Shown: positions 24,081 to 33,760 of the stretch, piece by piece
How positions within the stretch are numbered: position 1 is the first letter of the stretch
Layout of the letters: each line of letters begins with the position of its first letter
Origin: Dromiciops gliroides
Taxonomy: Eukaryota; Chordata; Mammalia; Microbiotheria; Microbiotheriidae
DNA: 64,000 nt
Direction of reading: 5' to 3'
Assembly: GCF_019393635.1 (NCBI RefSeq)
Contig: NC_057861.1
Coordinates: 199,887,014 to 199,951,013 of the forward strand
The notes under the pieces: model-generated
What the model was told of the DNA's origin: nothing
What the model saw: the letters and a program-made list of their open reading frames with translations, nothing else
Database searches by the model: none
Program-made: the position numbers and the translations under genes

Positions 24081-24590
24081 AGCTCATCAAATGGCCCACT
24101 TTCTGAAAATGAGTCTACCAAATCTAATTTAGCTTTTTCTTGAAAACTCAGTCATCATTAGTTTTAATCATCCAAAATTAGGCTGAGCTATGAAAATGTA
24201 CCTTTTCTGTATCCTCCCCTGCTTTTGTTATCAGCAATCTTGTAGCCCAACCTTTAGGTGATACAACATCCCTGATACTGTAGTTAACTTGGAATACTTC
24301 CAGATTTAGAATTTGCTACACCCCAAAGTAATCCATTTCATTTTTAAACAACTGTTGGGTGAAAATCTGTCATTTTTGTTATGCTATATCTGAGAAGTCA
24401 GATCACCATAGCAATTATAAATCTATATAAATTTAAAATTACTAAACTCTGAATAAAGGCCTGAAAATCTCTCCTACAAAGTAAACATACAAGCATACAT
24501 GAATAGAACCTTCAAAAACTATTCCCATGGCTTATTCCTAACAACCTAACTTTGTTCAAGATTGAGATTACTGAAAATCTGTTCACCAGA
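24081..24590. other. Unique-looking AT-rich DNA
   Basis: Only weak CR1/L3-like traces near 24090-24300. Confidence 0.35.
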
Positions 24591-24595
24591 CAACT

Positions 24596-24620
24596 GGGTT
24601 AGGGTTAGGGTTAGGGTTAG
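24596..24620 (+). repeat. Interstitial telomeric repeat (GGGTTA)4
   Basis: Four perfect consecutive GGGTTA units followed by AAAACAC. A two-unit echo lies at 36721-36732. Confidence 0.9.
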
Positions 24621-24665
24621 AAAACACTAAATTCCACTCAATAAATATGCTTGAAAAAAAAATTA

Positions 24666-24712
24666 AATGAATGAATGAATGAATGAATGAATGAATGAAT
24701 GAATGAATGAAT
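24666..24712 (+). repeat. (GAAT)n microsatellite
   Basis: About 11 tandem units, 45 bp right of the telomere-like repeat. Confidence 0.97.
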
Positions 24713-25015
24713 ATGCTTGGAAGCTTCCAAAGGCAAAAGGAGGGGAAGGAGGGCAAGGAGGGAAGGAGAAAGGGGAAAAGTTTAGGAGGGAAGGAAGATT
24801 ATAATGAGAAAAATGTTGTTTTTACACTGTAGGAACCTGTGATGGCCTCATGTACTAGAATCAGGAGGAGCTGCTGGCCAGTGTCTCCTCCAACTACAAA
24901 GCTGCTGGGAATGGAAGCTCAAAAAATAATTGTTCTTTCAATCCCTCCTCTTGCCCCCCCCCCAACTAGCACCCTAAAGATCCTGCATAAAGTCACAATA
25001 AAAATATATTACTTC

Positions 25016-25191
25016 AGGGGCAGCTAGGTGGCGCAGTGGATAAAGCACCGGCCCTGGACTCTGGAGTACCTGAGTTCAAATCCAGCCTCAGTCACTTGAC
25101 ACTTACTAGCTGTGTGACCCTGGGCAAGTCACTTAACCCTCATTGCCCTGCACCCCCACCCCCAAAAACAGAAAGAATCAAGGATGGACAA
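25016..25191 (+). mobile_element. WSINE1-type SINE
   Basis: Flanked by AAAATATATTACTTC (25001-25015, 25192-25206); the tail contains C-rich and A-rich segments. Confidence 0.92.
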
Positions 25192-25339
25192 AAAATATAT
25201 TACTTCTATCCATGAGCTTTTGAGATCTCTAAGGGATGATTTTCATGCTTTACATCCCCAGTACTCAGCCCGAGACCTGGCACATAAGCAGCACTTAATG
25301 TCTGTTCATTCAACATGACTACCTTTCTCCACTAAAGTC

Positions 25340-25540
25340 CTCAAAAATCACAGCATTGTAAAATTGTAAAGTTGGGGTGAAAAGGGAGTTCAGAGATCAT
25401 CTACCTCAACGCCCTCATTTTATAGATGAAGAAACGGAGGCCAAGAAAGTTTAAATTACTTCCCTAGATATTGAAAAAAATCAGGATTCAAATCCAGTGT
25501 TAACTTCAAATCTAGGGTCCCTTCATCTGGACCACTCTTA
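25340..25540 (-). repeat. MIR-type SINE
   Basis: tttatagatgaagaaacgga, tcaggattcaaatccagtgt. Confidence 0.5.
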
Positions 25541-25799
25541 ATCATAGAAAAACATAGTGGAAAGGGACTTCAGAGGTCAAATGAAACAAGTCATGAGTTT
25601 CGTCTTCCATACTCCTGTAAAGTAGTCACCAGGCCTCCACTTAAAACACTTCCAGGAAATTCACTATTCCTTGAGACATGCCATTCCATTTTTGCAGAGC
25701 TTCAATTATTAAGAAGTTCCCATTATGCTGAATCAAAAAAAAAAAAAAAAAAAAAGAAATCTTCCTCCCTGGAGCCAAGCAAAAGAAGGACAGAATGGG

Positions 25800-25971
25800 G
25801 GCAGCTAGGTGGCGCAGTGGATAGAGCACCGGCCCTGGAGTCAGGAGTACCTGAGTTCAAATCCGACCTCAGACACTTAACACTTACTAGCTGTGTGACC
25901 CTGGGCAAGTCACTTAACCCCAATTACCTCACTTAAAAAAAATTTTTTAAAAGAAAAAAAGAAAAGATACT
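25800..25971 (+). mobile_element. WSINE1-type SINE
   Basis: Flanked by perfect 18-bp AAAGAAGGACAGAATGGG (25782-25799, 25972-25989). Confidence 0.93.
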
Positions 25972-26039
25972 AAAGAAGGACAGAATGGGCATAGTGTGCT
26001 CAAGTTGATATCATCAAGACTTGGATTCAAATTTCACCC

Positions 26040-26335
26040 CCCACACTTATGAGAAGTAGGATGGCATTGTAGCTAAGAGTACTGGACTTGGTATTACATA
26101 AACAAATCTGAGTTCAAATCTCATTTCTGACATTTATGTGAAGTGAGGTGGCATAGGAGATAGAGCACCAGATGTAGAGTCAGGACATGGGTTAGAATCC
26201 CACCTCAAACAGTTACTAGCTGAGTGGCCCTAGGCAAGTCACTCAGCCTTCTGAACAGCAAGCAGTTAGTTCTCTTATCTGTAAAAGGAGGAGGTTGAAT
26301 GTAATGATCTTAAAAGTTCTTTCCAGCTCTCCCTT
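26040..26335 (+). repeat. Two adjoining MIR-type SINE fragments
   Basis: gtagctaagagtactggact ... ctgacatttatgtgaa, then tagagcaccagatgtagagt ... ggcaagtcactcagccttct, tctgtaaaaggaggaggttg. Confidence 0.55.
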
Positions 26336-26650
26336 CAACATGATGTTTTACCTATTTGAAAAGTGCTCCAACACTCCCGTCTTCCATTCTCTAATGTCTC
26401 CTTGTGTGTTTTGTTTGCAACATTCACAAATGCTAGTGCTTAGTTGTAAATTTATCTTTCCCTCCTCAAATCCACCCCTCTTACAAATTTCCCTATTACT
26501 GTCAGGGCCACCACCATCCTCCCAGCTTCACAACTCTGAAATCAATGTCCTCAACTCCTCACTCTTCCTCATCCCACATATCCAGTTTCCAAATCTTGTC
26601 TTTTCTATCTCTCAAATATAACTCCTTTTCTCCTATTTCAGGTCACACTC
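26330..26650 (+). mobile_element. L2 LINE fragment, sense
   Basis: Pyrimidine-rich L2 text: cctctcctcaaatcc-like, tccagtttccaaatcttgtc, tatctctcaaatataactcc. The reading frame through it (26295-26621) is not a gene. Confidence 0.55.
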
Positions 26651-26679
26651 ATCTCTTCTATGGGACATACAACAACCTC

Positions 26680-27500
26680 ATAATCAACATGACCCCCTAG
26701 CATCCTGCTTGCCTTCTTCTGAACATGCTCTAACTGATCAATATCTGCACTAAAACACGGCTATCAGAAGTAGAGATATCAGATATGGATACAGAGCAGA
26801 ATACATTACTATTACCTGTCCAGACATTAAAACTGTATCAAAGCAACCTAGGAACTTGATTTGTATTGAGCTTGTAATTCACCAGAATACCTGGGTCTTT
26901 TGGACACAAACTATTTCTTAACCCTATCCCCTCTACTCTATACTTGCACCACTAATTTCTTAACCTAAGTGCGGGACTTAACATTTCACTGTCTTATCTT
27001 GCGATAACAAGCTTGTGGAAATACTGTCAGATCCTGATTCAGTCATCTGGCTCATTAAGTTTGCCTCCCAAATTCAAAGTCATACCAAAATTTGGTAAGC
27101 ATACAACCAATGCCTTTGTTTTGTTGTCTGCTTACATTATTAAATAGAATAGGGCCAAGGGGTAGCTAGGTGGTACAATGGATAGAGCATTGGCCCAGGA
27201 GTCAGGAGGACCTGAGTTCAAATCCGGCCTCAGACTCTTGACACTTACTCACTGTGTGACCCTGAGCAAGTCACTTAACCCTAATTGCCTCACCAACCCC
27301 CCCCCCAAAATAGAATAGAGCCAAGGGCAGAACCTCTGACACTCAATCTGACCTTTATTCAGTTCGACATCACTACTCCATTAATACTCTCTCTTTAGAT
27401 CCAGTCACTTCCCCAGTTTTGAACCCAAATAACTGAAGTATCATCTAGCCCACCACTCACAAGTACATTATGAGATTCTGTCAAATGCTTTTCTAAAACA
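26680..27500 (+). repeat. CR1/L3-like LINE fragment, sense, with SINE insertion
   Basis: gcttgccttcttctgaacat, cttgtaattcaccagaatac, aatagaatagggccaagg/ggcagaacctctgacactca, and gtacattatgagattctgtc. Confidence 0.5.
27161..27307 (+). mobile_element. WSINE1-type SINE
   Basis: Flanked by AAATAGAATAGGGCCAAGG (27142-27160) and AAATAGAATAGAGCCAAGG (27308-27326). Confidence 0.93.
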
Positions 27501-27524
27501 GAGGAATACCTTTGAATGAGGGAA

Positions 27525-28551
27525 GAGTTCATAACCTAAGAGATAAAATGTGTATGTTTGAGTTCATAAAAATAAAAAGGTTTTACACAGGCAAAAACCA
27601 ATGCAGCCAAAATTAGAAGAAAAGCAGGAAACTGGGGGGAAATTTTATAACAAGTTTTTCTGATAAAGATCTCATTTCACAAATATATAGAAAACTGAAC
27701 CAAATTTATAAAAATAGAAGTTAATTCCCCAACTGATAAGTGATCAAAGCATTTGAACAGGTGTTTTTTAGAGGAAGATCAAAGCTATCAAGAGTCATAT
27801 TAAAAAATGCCCTAAAACAACTCTGAGGCAGCACCTCACACCTATCAGATTGACCAAGATGACAGAAAATGACAAAAACTGGAGGGAATATGAGAAAATA
27901 GATACATTAATGCACCATTGGTAGAGCTAATGGCTATTTTCTCCATTCTGGAGCACAATTTGGAACTAAACCCAAAGGGCTATAAAACTGCATATTGCTT
28001 TGACGCTTAGTAATAATACCACTACTAAATCCATGTCCCAAGGACATCAAAGAAAACAGACCCACATATGTACAAAAACATAGCAGCTCTTTTTGTGGTG
28101 GCAAAGAATTGGAAACTGTGGGAACGCCCATCAATTGGGGAATGACTGAAGATGGTTATGATATATGAATGTGATAGAATGTTATCATTCTGTAAAAAAT
28201 GATGAAAGGGGTGGTTTCAGAAAAGTCTGGGAAGAATTAGATAAACTGATGAAAAGCAAAGTAAGCAGAACCAGGAGAACAATCTACATAGTAAGAGCAA
28301 CTATTAAAGACTTAGTAAGTGATCAAAATAATGATCCACTATAACTCCAAGGAATTCATGATATAAAATGCTATACATTATATAGAGAACTGATGGACTC
28401 TTGTCATTCCCCCGCCCCTCGCCCCAAAAATGGCTAAGTGGAAATGTTTTGTATGACTTCATATGTATAATGCATATCACACTGCCTTCTCAATGAGTGG
28501 AGGGAGAAAGCAGAGAAAGGGAATTTGGAAATAAAAATAAAAATTAAATAG
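27525..28551 (+). mobile_element. L1 3' part (ORF2 end and 3'UTR), decayed
   Basis: Same L1 family as at 29567 but more diverged: aaaaaggttttacacag, caatgcagccaaaattag, tcctgataaagatctcat-like and cacctatcagattgacca blocks in the same order, then the catcaattggggaatgac 3'UTR block. The frame is broken many times. A SINE inserted just after its tail (28564). Confidence 0.8.
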
Positions 28552-28563
28552 AAGAGTATTCTG

Positions 28564-28713
28564 GGGACAGCTAGGTGGTGCAGTGGACAGAGCACTGGTC
28601 CTGGATTCAGGAGGACCTGAATTCAAATCCAGTCTCAGACACTTGACACTTACTAGCTGTGTGACCCTGAGCAAGTCACTTAACCCCAATTGCCTCACCA
28701 AAAAAAAAAAAAA
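28564..28713 (+). mobile_element. WSINE1-type SINE
   Basis: Flanked by AAGAGTATTCTG (28552-28563, 28714-28725); inserted at the tail of an L1. Confidence 0.92.
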
Positions 28714-28879
28714 AAGAGTATTCTGTCCATGATATTCCTCTGCTGTGTCAGAGGACAGTAAGCTGTCAAAAAAGAAAATAAGGCCAATCTAGCACAACTT
28801 GTTCTTCAGGACCCCACGCTTGCATAGTCCCTCATTAAATTACAGTAGAGGACATAAAAACAAAACCAAAAACGGCTGA

Positions 28880-28954
28880 GGAACACTTACTAGCTGTGTG
28901 ACCCTAGGCAAGTCACTTAACCCTCACTGCCCTGCCCAAAAAAAAAAAAAAAAA
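28880..28954 (+). mobile_element. WSINE1-type SINE, 3' half only
   Basis: Starts within the body at gaacacttactagctgtgtg and runs to the A tail; 5'-truncated. Confidence 0.8.
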
Positions 28955-29079
28955 GTTGAGGAAACTAAGGTCCCATGAAGTAGTAACCTGTCCCAGGTCA
29001 CAAACTAATCAGAGACAAATCTTGAAATAAATAAATCTTTTGATATCCAATCCAGTAAGCTTCCATTATAGGTCTCACC

Positions 29080-29340
29080 ACACATTCTCCTGCTCAATAA
29101 GTATCAATATCTCCTTACTACCTCTAGGGAAAAATCCAAACTCCTGACTGGCATTTAAAGGCCTTGACAACCTGGTGCCAATTTATCTTTTTCACATATA
29201 TGACATCCCATTTCCTGTTTGTTATCTGTATTCGCTTCTGTGCATACAAGAATGTAAGCTCCTTGAGGGCTTTTTGTCTTTGCTATCACAGTATTAGCTT
29301 ATCTAGAAACATTGGTTGAACTGAACTAAGCAATTCAGTC
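29080..29340 (+). mobile_element. L2 LINE 3' end, sense
   Basis: aaaatccaaactcctgactg, catttaaaggccttgacaac, gaatgtaagctccttgaggg and cattggttgaactgaact mark an L2 terminus. Confidence 0.65.
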
Positions 29341-29566
29341 TCTGTTCCTTATTTGGGAGGTAGGGGTTTTCTTTTCACTCCCCAATTCAGAGTGGCATAA
29401 GAGGGATGCTGGGCTTTGAAAGGTATCCTCACAGAATACACGCTGGGGCAGATCTTCTCCCAGTCAGAAAGTCTTCATGTATAGGTCAAAAGAAGGCCAA
29501 TGTTTCTATCATCCAAGGATCAGTCTAGCGAAGTTCCCGAGTGCCACCAAAAGAATGCTTGCCACC

Positions 29567-31143
29567 CAGTCATCAAAACTATCTGGTACTGGCTAAGAAA
29601 TAAAGTGGAGGATCAATGGAATAGGTTAGGCACAGGAGACACGGTAGTAAATGACTTTAGTAATGTACTGTTTGATCAACCCAAAGACTCTAGCTTCTGG
29701 GATAGGAAATCAGTACTTGACAAAAACTGCTGGGAAAACTGGAAGATAGTATGGCAGAAACTAGGCATAGACCAACATCTTACACCTTATACTAAAATAA
29801 GGTCAAACTGGGTACATGATTTAGACATAAAAGGTGATACCATAGGAAAATTAGGAGAGGAAGAAATAGTTTACCTCTAAGATCTTTGGAAAGGAGAACA
29901 GTTTGTGACCAAACAAGAGATAGAGAATAGTATGAAATGCAAAATGGATAATTTTGATTACATTAAATTAAAAAGGTTTTGTACAAATAGAAGCAATGCA
30001 TCCAAAATTAGAAGGGAGGCAGAAAGCTGGGAAACGATTTTTATAGCCAGTACTTCTGACAAAGGCCTCATTTCTAAAATATATCAAGAACTAAATCAAA
30101 TTTATAAGAATCCAAGTCATTCCCCAATTGAGAAATGGTCAAAGGTTATGAACAGGCAATTTTCTGATGAAGAAATCAAAGCTATCTATTGCCATATGAA
30201 AAAATGCTCTAAATAACTATTGATTAGAGAGATGCAAATTAAAACAACTCTGAGGTACCACCTGACACCTATCAGATTGGCTAATATGACAAAAAGGGAA
30301 AATAATAAATGTTGGAGAAGCTGTGGAGAAATTGGAACACTAATGCATTATTGGTGGAGCTGTGAACTGATCCAACCATTCTGGAGAACAGTTTGTAACT
30401 ATGCCCAAAGGGTTATAAAGCTTTACATACCCTTTGACCCAGCAATACCACTATTAGGGCTTTTCCCCAAAGAGATCATAAAAAAGGGAAAAGGGCCCAC
30501 ATGTACAAAAATGTTTATAGCTGCTCTTTTTGTGGTGGCAGGAAGTTGGAAGTTGAGGGGTTGCCCATCAATTGGGGAATGGCTGAACAAGTTGTGGTAT
30601 ATGAATGTAATAGAATACTAGTGTGCTGTAAGAAACGATGAGCAGGCAGATTTCAGAGAAACCTGGAAGGATTTGCATGAACTGATGATGAGTGAGATGA
30701 AAACCAGGAGAACATTGTACACAGTATCAACAACATTGTATGTTGATCAATTGTGCCAGACTTGATTCTTCTCAGCAACACAATGGTCCGAGATAGTTCC
30801 AAAGGACTCCGTGATGGAAAATGCTCTCCAAATCCAGAAAAAAGAACTGTTGAATTTGGATGCAGAATGGACCATCCTATTTCTATTGTTTTTGTTGTTG
30901 TTTTGAGGTTTTTCCTTTTTACTCTGATTCTTCTTTCACAACATGACTAATGTAGAAAAATGTTGAATGTGATTGGACATATATAACCTATATCAGATCA
31001 CTTGCTATACTGGGGAGAGGGGAGGGAGGGGAAGGAGGGAGAAAAATTTGAAACTCGAAATCTTATAAAAACAAATGTTGAAAACTATCTCTACATGTAA
31101 CTGGAAAATAATAAAATAAAATATTTATATGGTTAAAAAAAAA
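29567..31143 (+). mobile_element. 5'-truncated L1 (ORF2 C-terminal part and 3'UTR) with target-site duplications
   Basis: A 1577-bp L1 insertion flanked by perfect 16-bp direct repeats AAGAATGCTTGCCACC (29551-29566 and 31144-31159) and ending in an A-rich tail. It carries the C-terminal region of the L1 reverse transcriptase protein: [66 protein letters not shown] and the [18 protein letters not shown]ys-rich motif, then [11 protein letters not shown]. All three open segments (to 29880, 30216 and 30621) share one frame with only stop codons between them and no frameshift, so it is fairly young but inactive. The 3'UTR contains the TTTCACAACATGACTAATG and ACATGTAACTGG blocks shared by the other L1 ends in this window. 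Confidence 0.95.
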
Positions 31144-31619
31144 AAGAATGCTTGCCACCACATAGCATTTTCAGACACAAAAATCGTGATAGTCTTTATG
31201 AAGTCACACAGAGGTTTTACTCTGGATTAATGGAGAAAACTACCCAAACTAATGAAATCATGGATCCACTAGAAAAATATTTTATTATATTTAACATAGA
31301 GCATGGGAAGGTTTGTTTATGGATTTGTTTTTGGTCACTTTTGACTTCAGGTTCACTTATTTTCCATGAAGAAAAACAACTGTACCCCAACATCCCATTA
31401 AAAGATAAACTACTTCCTTCCATCCCAAAAGTAGCATAAACTTATGAGGCTGGGCACATGTTTTGTTGGTTTAATATCCTATATACAACAATTCAACTAA
31501 TGCCAGAGAGGCTCATCAGTCCTGCATGAGGGGAGTAGGCTTGAAAATCAGAACACTTCCCATCAGTTACTAAGCCAACAGATATCTTTCTCCACTAACA
31601 GCACACTCTAAGGCAGAGG

Positions 31620-31960
31620 TGTCAAACTTGCATCCCACAAAACATGCAAGTGCTGAATAGCAGCACTTTCTGTGTTAGCTGAAAATTGGAAACAAAGTAG
31701 ATGCACATCAATTGGGGAATGACTGGACAAGTTGTGGTACATGAATATAATGGAATATTACTGTGATGTGTGTAATGAATACAGAGAAGTATGGAAAGGT
31801 TTGTATGAAGTAATGCAAAGCAAAGAAAGCAGGACCAAGAGAATAGACTGTAATTAAAATAACATAAATGGAAAAAATGACTCATCAAAAAAATAAAAAA
31901 TAAATGTAACAAAATTATAAAAATCAAGCAGGACTCAAATGAGGATACCCCAACCCATCC
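31620..31960 (+). mobile_element. Old L1 3' fragment
   Basis: Contains gaaaattggaaacaaagtag and acatcaattggggaatgact followed by caagttgtggtacatgaata, the L1 3' end pattern, in diverged form. Confidence 0.6.
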
Positions 31961-32426
31961 CTTCATGGAGGCATGTTTTCAAGGCTTTTTTCAATGTATT
32001 CATCAGTTATACTTATTTTTTTTTCTCTATAAAAAATACTATTCATTGTATGAGATGGCTCTCTGGAAAGGTGAGAGAATGGATACTTGGGATAACTATG
32101 GTAATGTAAGAAACAAAATATTAATAAAAACTTATTTTTTAAAAAGTAATTAATTTTTAAATGCCTTATGGTTTTCTGAGTCCATATGCAGCATGTAGTT
32201 CGACATTGCAAGAGACTCTACTTGTGGTATTAATTTGTACAGTTCCTTGACCTAAGCAAAGGAAATTGGTTGTCATTCCTGGGTTTGATCAGTCTTAGAA
32301 TTTTTCAATGATGTTTTCCCTCCTTCAACATATAGGCTAAATCTCAGTGAAAGACCCTGGCTTGGCTTGGTTTGACACTCATTTTTTCCACAAAAACCCA
32401 ATCCTTCTCCTAACTTCCTTTTTATT
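31961..32426. other. No gene seen; possible old DNA-transposon remnant
   Basis: See the finding on GTGTCAAAC inverted motifs at about 31619 and 32371. Confidence 0.3.
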
Positions 32427-32437
32427 CATCCTTCACT

Positions 32438-32571
32438 TTTTTTTTTTTTTGGCCGTACAATGAGGGTTAAGTGATTTGCCCAGGGTCACACAGCTAGTAA
32501 GTGTCAAGAGTCTGAGGCCAGATTTGAACTCAGGTCCTCCTGAATCCAGGGCTGGTGTTTTTTCCACTGCG
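32438..32571 (-). mobile_element. WSINE1-type SINE, 5'-truncated
   Basis: Flanked by CATCCTTCACT (32427-32437, 32572-32582). The first 14 or so bases of the SINE (ggggcagctaggtg in sense) are missing. Confidence 0.88.
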
Positions 32572-33222
32572 CATCCTTCACTCTTGAAGACGACCAATGA
32601 ATGACCTAGGTTCACAACTTTAACATTATCCTTTACTCTTCCCTCTCCTCATTCTACATACAGCCAATTTCCAACCCTTGACCTTTTTATCTCCACAATA
32701 TCTCACATCTCTCAAATACAACCCCCTCTTCTCCATTCACACAGCCACCACCTAGTTCAGTTCCTTTTCCATGGACTACTACAATGGGTCTGTCCTGCTT
32801 CATGTCCTTCTCTCCAATTATCTTCCACATAGCTACCAAAGTGATTTTCCTAATACTCATATCTAAAAATATCCACCCCCACAAAAGAAATAGTTCCTTA
32901 TTACTCCTTAGGATAAAATATAAATTCCTATGTTTGGCATTTAAGCTCTTTGCAACCTGGTGTCCCTTTCTATCTTTCCAGTAGTCCCTTCCACACATAT
33001 TCTGTAAAACAGCCATATTGGCCTACTTGCTGTTCCTTACACAAGGCACTTGACCTCTTCTTTCATTTCCTTTGCATTGGCTGCCCTCCCTGCCCTGGAA
33101 TGCTCTTCTTCCTCACTCTGACCCTTAGAATCCCTGGCTTCCTTCAAGACTCCTTGTGCTCCAACCGCCACCTGCTACTGCCTACTTTTGTAAGGTTACC
33201 TTGTATCTTCTTCGTATATATC

Positions 33223-33368
33223 TTTTTTTTTGGCAGAGCGATGGGGGTTAAGTGACTTGCCCAGGGTCACACAGCTACTAAGTGTCAAGTGTCTGAAGCC
33301 GGATTTGAACTCAGGTACTCCTGAATCCAGGGCTGGTGCTTTATCCACTGTGCCACCGAGCTGCCCCT
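33223..33368 (-). mobile_element. WSINE1-type SINE in an L2
   Basis: Flanked by GTATATATC (33214-33222, 33369-33377). Confidence 0.88.
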
Positions 33369-33369
33369 G

Positions 33370-33597
33370 TATATATCATGTCTGATGCTTCATGACCCTT
33401 TGGGGGTTTTCTTGGCAAAAATACTGGAATGATTTGCCATTTCCTCCTCTAGTTCATTTTGCAGGTGAAGAAACTAAGATAAAGAGGGTTAAGTGACTTG
33501 CCCAGGATCACACAGCTAATGTACGAGGTCAGATCTGAATTTAGGTCTTCCTGACTCCAAACCTAGCACTCTTTCCTCTGTGCCACCTAGCTGTTCC
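33370..33597 (-). mobile_element. MAR1-like SINE
   Basis: cttcatgaccctttgggggt, ggcaaaaatactggaatgat, gggttaagtgacttgcccag, ending gtgccacctagctg. It lies directly against the WSINE-type copy at 33223-33368 within an L2. Confidence 0.7.
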
Positions 33598-33760
33598 CCC
33601 CACATGTACTGTATATGCATGTTTGTGTACATATTTAGACACATATGCACATACATCTACATCTACATGTTTCCCTCATTGGAATGTAAGTTCCTTTGGG
33701 ACTGAGATTGTTCTCACCTCTTTAGTATATTCCTAGGGTTTAGTAAATGCTTGTTAATTG

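Larger units (their letters stand above)
32590..33760 (+). mobile_element. L2 LINE 3' half, sense, split by two SINEs
   Basis: ctacatacagccaatttcca, ggataaaatataaattccta, ctttgcaacctggtgtccct, cctggaatgctcttcttcct, then after two SINEs (33223-33368, 33370-33597) gaatgtaagttcctttggga and gtaaatgcttgttaattgat. The order is that of sense L2. Confidence 0.7.

Noticed and set aside
26295..26621. 108-codon frame
   Set aside because: Lies in L2 sequence.
29500..30621. Apparent genes with 100-130 codon frames
   Set aside because: Pieces of L1 ORF2, proven by the flanking target duplications and reverse-transcriptase C-terminal motifs.
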